DNA from: Aegicerativicinus sediminis
Lineage (GTDB): Bacteria; Bacteroidota; Bacteroidia; Flavobacteriales; Flavobacteriaceae
Direction of reading: 5' to 3'
NCBI RefSeq assembly: GCF_015476115.1
Contig: NZ_CP064295.1
Location: 372,001 to 436,000, forward strand
Length of the DNA: 64,000 nt
Under the pieces are notes generated by a model. The model worked only from the letters and a program-made list of their open reading frames with translations, did not search any database and was not told the DNA's origin. Every line of letters begins with the position of its first letter. Within the stretch, counting starts at the first letter, position 1. Shown in pieces: positions 1 through 8,870 of this stretch. Made by a program: the position numbers and the translations under genes.

Positions 1-825
1 TGTACACTTTTAATAGTTTCATTCATTAAGGGTAGTAAACACCAAAAGGAAACGGTAGTATTAGAAAGAGATTTAAAATCCATTAAAAAAACAAACGAAG
101 AACTAAAAATTTCCATCGAGGAGCTAGAGGAGAAAAACACTGTTAAAGATCGACTTTTCTCGATAGTCTCCCACGATTTAAAGGATTCCATATCTTCAAT
201 TAAGGCCTTTATAGATCTATTAAGAGAAGATAGTTTAACTCGTGAAGAATTTTACGATCTCATTCCAGAATTAAGCGAAAATGCCAATAATGCAGCATTG
301 CTTTTATTTAACTTGCTCAATTGGTCTAAATCTCAGTTACAAAATTTAGAATCAAAACCAGAACTTTTTAATATTCAGGATATTTTTAGGGATAAACTGC
401 AATTGATACAGCAGCGGGTTGAGGATAAGCGCATAGCGATAATCGATGAATCTCAAAGGGATTTTGCCTATGCAGATAAAAGCATGATTGAGATTGTCAT
501 TCAAAATTTACTTACCAATGCTGTGAAGTTTAGTAGGGTTGGCGATATAATTACAATATCTAATAGAGATAAGGATGGCAAAGCTCTTATCATCGTAGAA
601 GATACGGGAGTAGGAATTTCAGAAGAAAATTTGTCGAAGTTATTCCAAAAAAATAGCTTTACCACCATTGGGACCAAAAACGAAAAGGGCACCGGCTTAG
701 GGCTGACAATCTGCAAAGAATTGGTTGAGTTAAACAATGGTAAAATTTGGGTTGAAAGTATCCAAAACGTTGGAACCAAATTTTTTGTTGAACTACCTAA
801 AAGCAAACCTGAAATTTCTTCTTAA
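1..825 (+). CDS. Sensor histidine kinase, C-terminal part (5' end outside window)
   Basis: The reading frame is open from the first base, so the gene begins upstream; the first in-frame ATG (298) is internal. The visible part starts with the end of a probable membrane segment (CTLLIVSF), then a coiled-coil linker (about residues 14-50), then a HisKA-type H-box with the phospho-accepting His at codon 172-174 (FSIVSHDLKDS). The HATPase_c domain has an N-box (QNLLTNAVKFS), G1 (DTGVGIS) and G2 (GTGLGLTI). It therefore autophosphorylates and should pass phosphate to a response regulator, which is not visible here. No receiver domain follows the kinase core. The stop codon overlaps the next start (TAATG), suggesting translational coupling to the CpeT-family lipoprotein. 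Confidence 0.93.
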   Translation, partial: CTLLIVSFIKGSKHQKETVVLERDLKSIKKTNEELKISIEELEEKNTVKDRLFSIVSHDLKDSISSIKAFIDLLREDSLTREEFYDLIPELSENANNAALLLFNLLNWSKSQLQNLESKPELFNIQDIFRDKLQLIQQRVEDKRIAIIDESQRDFAYADKSMIEIVIQNLLTNAVKFSRVGDIITISNRDKDGKALIIVEDTGVGISEENLSKLFQKNSFTTIGTKNEKGTGLGLTICKELVELNNGKIWVESIQNVGTKFFVELPKSKPEISS

Positions 826-1454
826 TGAAAAACCTACTTTATGTTTTATTAGTTGCACTTATAATAATTAGTTGCAAAAATGCCGATGTTGCTGAAAAGG
901 AATTGGAAACAGATCCCATTGCAGAACTTTATTTAATGATGCAAGGATCGTATAGTTCCCTTAACCAAGCTGCCGAAGACTCCACTTACCATCATATGGT
1001 TATGAATGTTTGCCCAATCTGGGAAGGAAAAGGCAATTACCTATATGCGGAGGTTGCACATAACGACTCCATAAACAGACCAATCAAACAGCGAATTTTC
1101 AAACTATCTAGAGTAAATGACAGCGTTTACGTAAACTCTATTTTCTCTCTTAAGGATGAAGCTTTTTGGAGTAATAAATGGGCTATGCCAAAAGAATTCT
1201 CCAAACTGAAACAAGAGGATTTAACCGAGGTTTCAGGATGCCATATTACTTTGAAACGAATTCGACCAACTTATTACCAAGGTAAGACTGAAGAAATGGG
1301 TTGTTACGATAACTTGAATGGCGGTATGGTAAGCATAAGTGAGTTAGAGGTATTTGATGATAAAATTATAACCTGGGATAAGGGTTATAATGAAAATGGG
1401 GAACAGGTCTGGGGTTCCATACACGGAGGGTATATCTTCGATAGAGTAAATTAG
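825..1454 (+). CDS. CpeT/CpcT-family (DUF1001-like) lipoprotein
   Basis: A 209-residue protein with a lipoprotein signal peptide ending in IISC (Cys17), so it should be lipid-anchored in the envelope. The mature part follows the CpeT/CpcT pattern: an early G-S-Y/F-S-S..Q motif (MQGSYSSLNQAAEDS), a conserved Y, a PIKQRIFKL segment, a GC-H-I-T-L segment, a late Cys (MGCYDN) and a C-terminal WDKGYN...VWG...GGYIFDRV block. Cyanobacterial members attach bilins to phycobiliproteins. Nothing here suggests phycobiliproteins, so the ligand or role is unknown. It is coupled to the preceding kinase by a TAATG overlap and converges with ctlX over 4 bases. Confidence 0.8.
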   Translation: MKNLLYVLLVALIIISCKNADVAEKELETDPIAELYLMMQGSYSSLNQAAEDSTYHHMVMNVCPIWEGKGNYLYAEVAHNDSINRPIKQRIFKLSRVNDSVYVNSIFSLKDEAFWSNKWAMPKEFSKLKQEDLTEVSGCHITLKRIRPTYYQGKTEEMGCYDNLNGGMVSISELEVFDDKIITWDKGYNENGEQVWGSIHGGYIFDRVN

Positions 1455-2383
1455 GAATGTGGCAAAAATACCTCAGCCATCATACATCGTGCACTGCCGC
1501 CCCCACAAGTTTCAATAGTGTCAATATTACTATGTACAATCTTGCAGTGCTTTTGCAGCTTCTCCAATTGGTCATTATTTAGACTGTTATAGGCTGCTGA
1601 GCTCATTACGCAAATATGTTCTCCCAAATCATTGGAAAGCTCTAACATATTACCCGCAAAATGATGCATCTGACTTTCTGAAATAGCAATAACTTCCTTT
1701 TTATCTTCCCTTAAATGCAATAATACATTTTTCTTTTCCTTTTTGTCATCTATAGCATCAAGGCAGATTACACAGAATTTTTCTCCCATGCACATCATAA
1801 CATTTGTATGATATATAGGCAAACGCTCATTATCAACAGATTGATTAGCTGTAAAGATTATCGGTGAGTACTCAAAATCCTCACAAAATTCTATGAATAA
1901 TTCTTCATCAGCTCTTGGGGAGAGAGCACAATATGCCTTCCGATTGATTCGGTCTAAAACTAAACTTCCAGTGCCTTCTAAAAAAATAGCTTCCTCTTCT
2001 GCTTCGGTATAATCAACAATATTTTCAATTTTGAATCCTTCATTTTCTAGCCGAATAAAAATTTCTTCGCGTCTTTCCTTTCTTCGATTCTCAGCAAACA
2101 TAGGATAAATTGCTACATCCCCATTTTCATGGAAACTCACCCAATTATTAGGAAAAATAGAGTCTGGAGTATCCATTAATAAATCGTCTGACTCAACTAT
2201 TACATTTATCCCCGCGTTCTGTAATTTTCCTACAAAAGAGTCAAATTCCTCCTGCGCTTTCTTATTTATTTCTGCATTCTTTAAATCTAAATCCTCCTGG
2301 AAATAATTATTAACAGCCGTTTGTTCGTTCATACGAAAAGCCACTGGCCTAATCATCAATATCGTATTTGTAACCTGTTTCAT
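1451..2383 (-). CDS. ctlX: Citrulline utilization hydrolase, CtlX type (amidinotransferase fold)
   Basis: A 310-residue member of the guanidino-group-modifying (amidinotransferase-fold) superfamily. Family marks are IRPVAFRMN at the N-terminus, PDSIFPNNWVSFH, FLEGTGSLVLDR, the His motif YHTNVMMCMG, and a C-terminal GGGSARCMMAE block whose Cys300 is the expected nucleophile. The CtlX group is linked to citrulline and arginine use; the exact substrate cannot be read from sequence. It is likely cytoplasmic, having no signal peptide. The gene runs opposite to the kinase-CpeT pair and overlaps its end by 4 bases. A second superfamily member lies at 9791-10705. Confidence 0.85.
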   Translation of the reverse strand: MKQVTNTILMIRPVAFRMNEQTAVNNYFQEDLDLKNAEINKKAQEEFDSFVGKLQNAGINVIVESDDLLMDTPDSIFPNNWVSFHENGDVAIYPMFAENRRKERREEIFIRLENEGFKIENIVDYTEAEEEAIFLEGTGSLVLDRINRKAYCALSPRADEELFIEFCEDFEYSPIIFTANQSVDNERLPIYHTNVMMCMGEKFCVICLDAIDDKKEKKNVLLHLREDKKEVIAISESQMHHFAGNMLELSNDLGEHICVMSSAAYNSLNNDQLEKLQKHCKIVHSNIDTIETCGGGSARCMMAEVFLPHS

Positions 2384-2450
2384 TAGTCTGAAATTACCGA
2401 GCTAAATTAGAGTTTTTGCTCAGACATGAAGAAAAATAATACAGAATTAT

Positions 2451-3035
2451 TTATTGGATTAATGATTGAATATTAGCATAGGAGTTCTTCAATGCTTTTT
2501 CAGTTTTTTCAGGATTCAACCATTTAACTTTTGTTATGCCCTCTGATTTTTCCGGTTGCAATTTACCAGTGTAATCTGATGTCATTTCAAACCAACGGGT
2601 AATCTTTATACGATGGTTACCATTACGTTTAAAAATATGATAGGTAGTTTCTAGTTCCTTAACTATTTTTAGATTTTTAACTCCGGTTTCTTCCTCTACT
2701 TCCCTAATTGCAGTTAACTCTATATCTTCACCTTTTTCTGATCTACCTTTCGGCAAATCCCATTTCCCATTTCTATAAATGAATAAGATTTCATTATTGG
2801 AATTATAAACCTTCCCACCGCCAGCAAGCACAGTTGGCATTTTCTTTAGGAATTTTTTCAATAGCTTATCTTCATTCTTGCCTACAAACCGAGCTTCTTC
2901 TAAAGTAGTTTTATTCAATTCCTTTATTACTTTACCAAGCTTAACAGTCTTAAGAAGGTAATTCTTGAAATTAGTTTCTTCACAGATCTCGGTAGTTAAA
3001 ATGATTGGTTTATCCCCGACAAAAATTTTATTCAT
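2451..3035 (-). CDS. NUDIX hydrolase
   Basis: A 194-residue protein with an exact Nudix box (G-x5-E-x7-REVEEETGV, residues 97-119) that binds Mg and cleaves nucleoside-diphosphate-linked substrates. About 65 residues precede the Nudix fold, and GKWDLPKGR lies just before the box. A long pre-domain of this kind is common in Bacteroidota Nudix proteins next to pyrE; the substrate is not predictable. It is divergent from pyrE with a 120-base shared upstream region. Confidence 0.88.
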   Translation of the reverse strand: MNKIFVGDKPIILTTEICEETNFKNYLLKTVKLGKVIKELNKTTLEEARFVGKNEDKLLKKFLKKMPTVLAGGGKVYNSNNEILFIYRNGKWDLPKGRSEKGEDIELTAIREVEEETGVKNLKIVKELETTYHIFKRNGNHRIKITRWFEMTSDYTGKLQPEKSEGITKVKWLNPEKTEKALKNSYANIQSLIQ

Positions 3036-3143
3036 AAGAATCTGAAAGGCTTTGAAGTTTGTAAAAATATCAAAAAATCATCCAAAGGATGCAAATATTG
3101 GTTTTTCTTGAAATTCGGTTTAACCTAAAAGCGAAAAAATAAT

Positions 3144-3151
3144 TAAGTTTG
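3144..3151 (+). promoter_or_regulatory. Putative Bacteroidota -7 element for pyrE
   Basis: TAAGTTTG matches the TAnnTTTG -7 consensus. No TTTG sits at the usual -33 spacing; the nearest T-rich segment is a GGTTT about 22 bases upstream. It ends only 4 bases before the pyrE ATG, so a start site at the usual distance would give a leaderless or nearly leaderless mRNA. Confidence 0.4.
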
Positions 3152-3155
3152 TCCT

Positions 3156-3800
3156 ATGATAATCGATAAAGATACAGCCCAGCAAACCGCTGGGTTATTA
3201 TTGCAAATAAACGCAATAAAGCTTCAACCGAAAGACCCATTTACTTGGGCATCAGGTTGGAAATCACCAATTTATTGTGACAATCGCATTGTCCTTTCAT
3301 TTCCTCCAATTAGAAATTTTGTAAGAAGTTCTATGTCCAAGGCAATTGAAAAAAAATTCGGCAAACCCGATGTTATTGCCGGTGTTGCCACTGGTGCCAT
3401 TGGTATTGGAGCTTTGGTTGCAGAATATTTAGGCCTTCCCTTTATCTACGTGAGGCCTGAACCCAAGTCCCATGGCCGTCAAAATCAGATCGAAGGATTT
3501 TTAGAGCCAGGGCAGAATGTTGTTGTGGTTGAGGATCTTATCAGTACAGGAAAAAGCAGCTTAAATGCAGTTAAAGCGCTAAAAGATGCAGGTGTTAATG
3601 TTAAAGGTATGATAGCAATTTTTTCTTACGGCTTCGATGTTGCTAAGACAAATTTTGAATCGGAACATATCGATTTGATTACCTTAAGTAATTATGAAAA
3701 TTTATTAGAAAAAGCATTAGAAACACAGTACATCAATACTGAGGAACACACTTTACTAACAAGTTGGAATGCCAACCCTGCAAAATGGCAAATGGCCTAA
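3156..3800 (+). CDS. pyrE: Orotate phosphoribosyltransferase
   Basis: This enzyme makes orotidine 5'-phosphate from orotate and PRPP in pyrimidine synthesis. The 214-residue protein has the normal length and the PRPP-binding signature VVVVEDLISTGKSS (about residues 122-135). The flexible-loop region is YVRPEPKSHGRQNQ, and the N-terminal FTWASGWKSPIYCDNR is typical of the family. ATG at 3156 is the natural start. It is followed after 11 bases by an SRPBCC-family gene, probably co-transcribed. Confidence 0.97.
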   Translation: MIIDKDTAQQTAGLLLQINAIKLQPKDPFTWASGWKSPIYCDNRIVLSFPPIRNFVRSSMSKAIEKKFGKPDVIAGVATGAIGIGALVAEYLGLPFIYVRPEPKSHGRQNQIEGFLEPGQNVVVVEDLISTGKSSLNAVKALKDAGVNVKGMIAIFSYGFDVAKTNFESEHIDLITLSNYENLLEKALETQYINTEEHTLLTSWNANPAKWQMA

Positions 3801-3811
3801 ATATTTTTTAA

Positions 3812-4213
3812 ATGACAATTGAATCCCCAAAAACCGTTATACCTAAAAGTCAAGAAGAAACTTTCAAATTCTTAAGTGAGGTAGAAAACTTTGAAAAGCT
3901 CATGCCTGAAAGCATTGAGAAATTTAAATTAATCAATGAAGACACCTTTCTGTTTGCGCTAAAAGGGATGCCAGAAATAACTCTTAAAAAGAAAATAGTT
4001 AATCCTTTTGACAAAATTGTTTTGGGTGCAGCTGAAGGAAAAATAGATTTTACCTTAACTGGTCATATCGTCGCTATAAGTCCGGAATCTTCAGAAGTAA
4101 CTATTGAGTTTGATGGCGATTTTAATCCTATGATGGCCATGATGATTAAAAAGCCCATCAAAAATTTTATAGAGACCTTAGCAACTAAATTGCCAGGTGC
4201 GATGCTAGTATAA
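3812..4213 (+). CDS. SRPBCC-family (START/Bet v1-like) protein
   Basis: A 133-residue protein that looks like a compact SRPBCC hydrophobic-pocket domain: an N-terminal beta strand and helix (SQEETFKFLSEVENFEKLMPE), a strand-rich middle (DKIVLGAAEGKIDFTL) and a long C-terminal helix (IKKPIKNFIETLATKLPGAM). It has no signal peptide. Such genes commonly follow pyrE in flavobacteria; ligand and function are unknown. It overlaps the convergent birA by 9 bases. Confidence 0.75.
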   Translation: MTIESPKTVIPKSQEETFKFLSEVENFEKLMPESIEKFKLINEDTFLFALKGMPEITLKKKIVNPFDKIVLGAAEGKIDFTLTGHIVAISPESSEVTIEFDGDFNPMMAMMIKKPIKNFIETLATKLPGAMLV

Positions 4214-4933
4214 CAGTTTAACTTCCTTTAAATCGAATTCTTTTATAATTTCATCTTCAACCATGACTTGGAGATAACCATAATCTGAAATTCCCTTTAT
4301 ATATCCAGTAAAAAGCGAACCATAAACATCTTCAAAAGTGGATGGTTTGTTTAGTCTGAAGAGATTATGGACGTATTTGTCCTTTAGAAATTCAGGATTT
4401 TTATTAAGTAATTCGAAATTTCGCTGCAATTGAAGTACAATTTCGCTTAATAGTTCCTCCAAATTATAATTTAGACCCGAAATTAACCTAAGTGACGAGG
4501 CACGAGGAATATTTTCGAACTGAGTCTGATTTACATTTAAACCTATTCCTATAATAGAAGCCTTAATTTCATTGTATTTAATAACATTTTCAATAAGAAT
4601 TCCCCCAATTTTATACCCCTCTGACAAAATGTCGTTCGGCCATTTTACGCTTAAATTTTTAATTTGAAATTTTGCTAATGCCTCAATAATGGACATAGAA
4701 ACTGCCATATTGATAGAAAATTTTTCATAAACCCTTATATCATTTAATCGCTTAAACACACTGATGGTGAGGTTTTTACCCGATTCAGAACTCCATTCCG
4801 AACCCATTTGCCCCCTTCCTTCGGTTTGATTCTGAGCCATAACTACCGTGAAATCTTCCAACTTCTTTGTAGCATAAAGATTTCTCAGATAGGAATTGGT
4901 CGAGCCAATGGCATTAAGTTTGATTATGAACAT
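4205..4933 (-). CDS. birA: Biotin--[acetyl-CoA-carboxylase] ligase
   Basis: This enzyme activates biotin with ATP and attaches it to biotin-carrier domains. Family motifs are GRGQMGSEW (from residue 39), KWPNDI (97-102) and KIGGILIE (108-115). At 242 residues it consists of the catalytic and C-terminal domains only and lacks the DNA-binding helix-turn-helix found at the N-terminus of E. coli BirA, so it should be an enzyme and not a repressor. It is divergent from rsfS. Confidence 0.94.
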   Translation of the reverse strand: MFIIKLNAIGSTNSYLRNLYATKKLEDFTVVMAQNQTEGRGQMGSEWSSESGKNLTISVFKRLNDIRVYEKFSINMAVSMSIIEALAKFQIKNLSVKWPNDILSEGYKIGGILIENVIKYNEIKASIIGIGLNVNQTQFENIPRASSLRLISGLNYNLEELLSEIVLQLQRNFELLNKNPEFLKDKYVHNLFRLNKPSTFEDVYGSLFTGYIKGISDYGYLQVMVEDEIIKEFDLKEVKLLY

Positions 4934-5001
4934 TAGAAAAATAAAAGAAATTTTATAAATTTCTTATGAGGCTATTGCCTTTTAAACAATTAAAAAAAAC
5001 A

Positions 5002-5009
5002 TAAATTTG
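5002..5009 (+). promoter_or_regulatory. Putative -7 promoter element for rsfS-ftsH
   Basis: TAAATTTG matches TAnnTTTG and lies 20 bases before the rsfS ATG, giving a short leader. A TTG about 24 bases upstream is a weak candidate for the -33 element. Confidence 0.4.
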
Positions 5010-5029
5010 CACAAATTTAAATCTTTTTA

Positions 5030-5401
5030 ATGGCGAAAGAAAATACGAATGCAGACCTGCTCATATCAGTTATTATAAGTGGAATTGAAGATGTAAAGGG
5101 AAAAGAAATTACTATCCTAGATTTAAGAGAAATTGAAAATACGGTTTGCGACTATTTCGTTATTTGCGAAGGAACATCCAACACACAAGTAAACGCCATT
5201 GTCAATTCAATTCAGAAAAAGGTAAGTAAAGAGTTAAAAGATAACCCATGGCATGTTGAAGGAAGTGATAATGCTGAATGGGTATTGATAGATTATGTCA
5301 ACGTTGTGGTGCATGTTTTCCAGAAGCATGTAAGAGATTTTTATGATATAGAAAGTCTTTGGGGAGATGCGAAAACAACAATGATCGAAACGAGTTATTA
5401 A
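5030..5401 (+). CDS. rsfS: Ribosome silencing factor RsfS (Iojap/YbeB)
   Basis: RsfS binds ribosomal protein L14 and blocks joining of the subunits when nutrients are scarce. The 123-residue protein shows the family core: NTVCDYFVICEGTSNTQVNAI, WHVEGSDNAEWVLIDYVNVVVHVF and YDIESLWGDA. Length is normal. It lies 3 bases upstream of ftsH and is probably transcribed with it. Its target L14 (rplN) is also encoded in this window. Confidence 0.96.
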   Translation: MAKENTNADLLISVIISGIEDVKGKEITILDLREIENTVCDYFVICEGTSNTQVNAIVNSIQKKVSKELKDNPWHVEGSDNAEWVLIDYVNVVVHVFQKHVRDFYDIESLWGDAKTTMIETSY

Positions 5402-5404
5402 TTC

Positions 5405-7336
5405 ATGGCAAACGACAATAAACCAAATAAGAAGCAACGTCTAAATCCTTATTGGATTTACGGAATAATTATTATCATTTTCATTGGAATTCAGATTTTT
5501 TCTGGCGGATTTGGAGGCCAAACGACCGCAACTATTACGCCAGCCAAATTCTTTGAATTTTTAAGGGATAAGGATGTTGCAAAAGTTGAGATAGTTAATC
5601 AACGCGAGGCGAAGGTATATCTAACTCAAGAAGCCGTACAGAAAGAAGTACATAAAAAGACAAAATCCGATAATTTTCTTCCCTCAATTACACAAACTCC
5701 CAATTACGTTTTTGAATTTGGCGACTTAACTGTATTTCAGGAAAAATTAGATGAAATTATTTCTGAAAATAACTTACAGGGATCAACAGAGGTGCGCTTT
5801 ACCACTGAAGATAATATGTGGGGCAATTTTCTAATCTCCTTATTGCCATTTATATTAATAATTGGAGTTTGGATTTTTATAATGCGTCGTATGTCAGCAG
5901 GTGGTGCAGGTGGCGCAGGTGGACAAATCTTCAATATAGGAAAATCGAAGGCACGTCTTTTTGATGAGAAAACAGACATGAAAACCTCATTTAAGGATGT
6001 GGCAGGATTGGAGGGTGCGAAGGAAGAAGTTCAAGAAATTGTTGATTTCCTCAGAAATCCAGAAAAATACACCTCCCTGGGAGGGAAAATTCCAAAAGGG
6101 GCTTTGTTGGTAGGACCTCCTGGTACCGGAAAAACACTATTAGCTAAGGCAGTTGCCGGTGAGGCACAAGTTCCATTCTTTTCACTCTCTGGTTCAGACT
6201 TTGTTGAAATGTTTGTTGGTGTGGGTGCCTCTCGTGTACGTGATTTGTTTAAACAAGCAAAGGAAAAATCACCTGCAATTATCTTTATTGATGAGATTGA
6301 TGCCATTGGGCGTGCTCGGGGTAAAAGTAATTTCTCCGGTTCAAACGATGAGCGCGAAAACACTTTAAACCAGCTTTTAACCGAAATGGACGGTTTTGGC
6401 ACTAATACTAATGTAATTGTCCTTGCTGCTACAAACCGTGCAGATATTTTAGATAAAGCTTTGATGAGAGCTGGTCGTTTTGACCGTCAGATATTTGTTG
6501 ATCTTCCGGATGTTAGGGAACGAAAGGAAATCTTTGAAGTTCATCTAAGACCGATTAAAAAATCGGAAGATCTAGATATTGAGTTTTTGGCGAAGCAAAC
6601 TCCAGGGTTCTCAGGGGCTGATATTGCTAATGTATGTAATGAGGCTGCTTTAATTGCTGCTAGGAAAGGAAAAACAGCGGTTGGAAGACAAGATTTCTTG
6701 GACGCAGTGGATCGAATTGTCGGTGGTCTTGAGAAGAAGAATAAAATTATCACCCCAGATGAGAAAAAAGCTGTTGCCTTCCACGAAGCTGGACACGCTA
6801 CAATTAGTTGGTTGTTAGAACACGCAGCACCCCTTGTTAAAGTAACCATTGTACCTAGAGGTCAATCCTTGGGGGCTGCCTGGTATTTGCCAGAGGAGCG
6901 CTTAATAGTGCGACCTGAACAAATGTTAGATGAAATGTGCGCAACAATGGGAGGTCGTGCGGCTGAAAAGGTGATATTTGATAAAATATCCACTGGCGCT
7001 TTGAGTGACTTGGAAAAAGTGACGAAACAGGCTAGGGCTATGGTAACAATTTATGGTCTTAGTGATAAAATAGGAAACATAACTTACTACGATTCTTCAG
7101 GCCAAACAGAATATGGTTTTACCAAACCTTACAGCGAACAAACAGCAGAATTAATTGACAAGGAAATTTCTCGCATAATTGAAGAACAATATCTGCGCGC
7201 TGTTCGTATATTAGAGGAGAACAAAGACAAGCTTACCTTATTAGCTGAAGAATTGTTAGAAAAGGAGGTTATCTTCAAAGATAACCTTGAGAAAATCTTT
7301 GGAAAACGCCCATTTGTAAAAGAGGAGATAGCCTAA
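5405..7336 (+). CDS. ftsH: ATP-dependent zinc metalloprotease FtsH
   Basis: A membrane-anchored AAA+ protease that degrades misfolded and regulatory membrane and cytosolic proteins. The 643 residues contain TM1 (about 16-34), a periplasmic domain, TM2 (about 142-160), Walker A GPPGTGKT (237-244), Walker B IIFIDEID (about 292-299), the second region of homology ending RAGRFDR, and the zinc site HEAGH (460-464). All catalytic elements are intact. A glycine-rich linker (SAGGAGGAGGQ) follows TM2. It follows rsfS after 3 bases. Confidence 0.98.
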   Translation: MANDNKPNKKQRLNPYWIYGIIIIIFIGIQIFSGGFGGQTTATITPAKFFEFLRDKDVAKVEIVNQREAKVYLTQEAVQKEVHKKTKSDNFLPSITQTPNYVFEFGDLTVFQEKLDEIISENNLQGSTEVRFTTEDNMWGNFLISLLPFILIIGVWIFIMRRMSAGGAGGAGGQIFNIGKSKARLFDEKTDMKTSFKDVAGLEGAKEEVQEIVDFLRNPEKYTSLGGKIPKGALLVGPPGTGKTLLAKAVAGEAQVPFFSLSGSDFVEMFVGVGASRVRDLFKQAKEKSPAIIFIDEIDAIGRARGKSNFSGSNDERENTLNQLLTEMDGFGTNTNVIVLAATNRADILDKALMRAGRFDRQIFVDLPDVRERKEIFEVHLRPIKKSEDLDIEFLAKQTPGFSGADIANVCNEAALIAARKGKTAVGRQDFLDAVDRIVGGLEKKNKIITPDEKKAVAFHEAGHATISWLLEHAAPLVKVTIVPRGQSLGAAWYLPEERLIVRPEQMLDEMCATMGGRAAEKVIFDKISTGALSDLEKVTKQARAMVTIYGLSDKIGNITYYDSSGQTEYGFTKPYSEQTAELIDKEISRIIEEQYLRAVRILEENKDKLTLLAEELLEKEVIFKDNLEKIFGKRPFVKEEIA

Positions 7337-7395
7337 TATAAGGCTTCAACCATAAAGTACTCCGTCAACCTCAAGGTGGATTCATATAAGATTTT

Positions 7396-7403
7396 TATAT
7401 TTG
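7396..7403 (+). promoter_or_regulatory. Putative -7 promoter element before the LUD-cdsA-psd-ACBP genes
   Basis: TATATTTG matches TAnnTTTG in the 100-base gap after ftsH, 33 bases before the LUD gene start. No clear TTTG is present at the -33 position. If real, it would transcribe the lipid genes separately from ftsH. Confidence 0.35.
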
Positions 7404-7436
7404 AATAAGGTGAGAATATAAATAAAATATGATTGC

Positions 7437-8042
7437 ATGAGTTTATTCCGCAAAATTTTTGGGCTAAAAGATGCTTCAGATGAGGATATACAACATCAGG
7501 AGAGAAGCAAATATATGCCCGAATTAAAATTGCCGGCTGATGAACGTTTCACCATAAATTTTAAAGCCAACGGAGGAAAGTTCCTTTATTGTGAGGATAT
7601 GCAAGAAGTAAAGCAAAATTTAGATAAAATATTGCTTGAAAATCAATGGAAAGACAAGAAAGTTTTAATTTACGACAAGCGGTTAATAGAACTCTTCAAG
7701 GATTTTTCATTGAACCTTACAAAATCTTCGCATGAAAGTGCTTTTTTTCTGTCAACTTGTGAATATCTAATTTCGGATGATGGATCACTGTTAATATCAT
7801 CGAATCAGATAGCCGAAAAAAAATTAAGGGATCTCCCCGATAACTTCGTGATATATGCAACCACCAGCCAATTTGTAGAGAATATTGGCGAAGGTTTGCG
7901 TGGTATAAAGAGCAAGAATAGAGAGAAAATCCCAACGAATATTACCACAATTAAACATTTCAAAACTGTTGAAGAAAAAGATTTTCTAACCTATGGAAGT
8001 AGTTCTAAAAATTTATATTTACTACTTCTTGAAGATCTTTAG
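7437..8042 (+). CDS. LUD-domain (LutC-like) protein
   Basis: A 201-residue LUD (lactate utilization) domain protein. Supporting segments are ESAFFLSTCEYLISDDGSLLISSNQIAEKK in the middle, a strand-rich core (VIYATTSQFVENI) and a C-terminal LYLLLLED. LutC proteins work with LutA and LutB in lactate oxidation, but no lutA or lutB is nearby, so a role in lactate use is not supported by context. The gene sits 6 bases before cdsA, which suggests a link to envelope or lipid metabolism. Function unknown. Confidence 0.75.
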   Translation: MSLFRKIFGLKDASDEDIQHQERSKYMPELKLPADERFTINFKANGGKFLYCEDMQEVKQNLDKILLENQWKDKKVLIYDKRLIELFKDFSLNLTKSSHESAFFLSTCEYLISDDGSLLISSNQIAEKKLRDLPDNFVIYATTSQFVENIGEGLRGIKSKNREKIPTNITTIKHFKTVEEKDFLTYGSSSKNLYLLLLEDL

Positions 8043-8048
8043 GCTTAA

Positions 8049-8870
8049 ATGAAAGAGCTACGCGTACGGGCCATATCTGGCTTTCTATATATTGTACTCC
8101 TAATTGCTTCATTGTTTTGGGAGCACGCTTTTATCATATTGTTTTATTTGTTTGGCCTAATTTGTCTTGCCGAATTTTCAAAATTAATTAACCTAACTAA
8201 TAGATATCCGTACGTAATATTCACCTTGTTGTATTTCATTTTTGGATATTGGAGGTTATTTTCTGAATTTCGACACCTTTACTCTGATTTCCTTCAAATT
8301 TTACTCGTAATTTCAATATTTGTACTGTTGTTGCTGATTAAGGATTTATTTTCATTGAAAACAATTCCACTTTTCCATTCCAAAAGATATATACTAACGA
8401 CATTTTACATGTCTACTGCCTTTATTTTTTTGGTTTCCATTGCAACAATAAATATGGATTTTAATCCTATACTCATCTTAGGATGTTTTATTCTGGTTTG
8501 GACAAATGACTCATTTGCTTATCTGGTGGGTAAAAATTTTGGAAAACAAAAATTATTCCCTCGCATCTCACCAAAAAAGACCGTAGAAGGCTTTTTAGGA
8601 GGTTTATTTTTTGCTTGTATTGCAAGCCTTTTAATCGCTAACTTTACAAATACCTTGTCGTTTAATTATTGGTTAATTCTGGGTATTATAGTTAGTGTAT
8701 TTGGCACATTAGGGGATTTAATAGAATCTAAGTTTAAAAGACAAGCTGATGTTAAGGATAGCGGGGTAATAATGCCTGGACACGGAGGTCTATTAGATCG
8801 ATTGGACAGTATCATATTTGCAGCACCTTTCATTTATTTATTTTTAAAATTTGCCGTCAATGTTTCATAA
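8049..8870 (+). CDS. cdsA: Phosphatidate cytidylyltransferase
   Basis: CdsA makes CDP-diacylglycerol from phosphatidate and CTP, the branch point of phospholipid synthesis. The 273-residue protein has multiple hydrophobic helices throughout, the SPKKTVEGFLGG segment, and the C-terminal CDP-DAG synthase signature GDLIESKFKRQADVKDSG followed by MPGHGGLLDRLDS. Integral inner-membrane enzyme. Its end overlaps the start of psd by 11 bases, so the two are almost certainly co-expressed. Confidence 0.96.
   Translation: MKELRVRAISGFLYIVLLIASLFWEHAFIILFYLFGLICLAEFSKLINLTNRYPYVIFTLLYFIFGYWRLFSEFRHLYSDFLQILLVISIFVLLLLIKDLFSLKTIPLFHSKRYILTTFYMSTAFIFLVSIATINMDFNPILILGCFILVWTNDSFAYLVGKNFGKQKLFPRISPKKTVEGFLGGLFFACIASLLIANFTNTLSFNYWLILGIIVSVFGTLGDLIESKFKRQADVKDSGVIMPGHGGLLDRLDSIIFAAPFIYLFLKFAVNVS

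Noticed and set aside
6031-6402. 123-codon minus-strand frame inside ftsH
   Set aside because: It is antisense to the AAA+ core; its composition mirrors the FtsH codons.
7265-7288. Perfect inverted repeat GGTTATCTT / AAGATAACC near the 3' end of ftsH
   Set aside because: It is inside the coding region and has no T tract, so it is not a convincing terminator.
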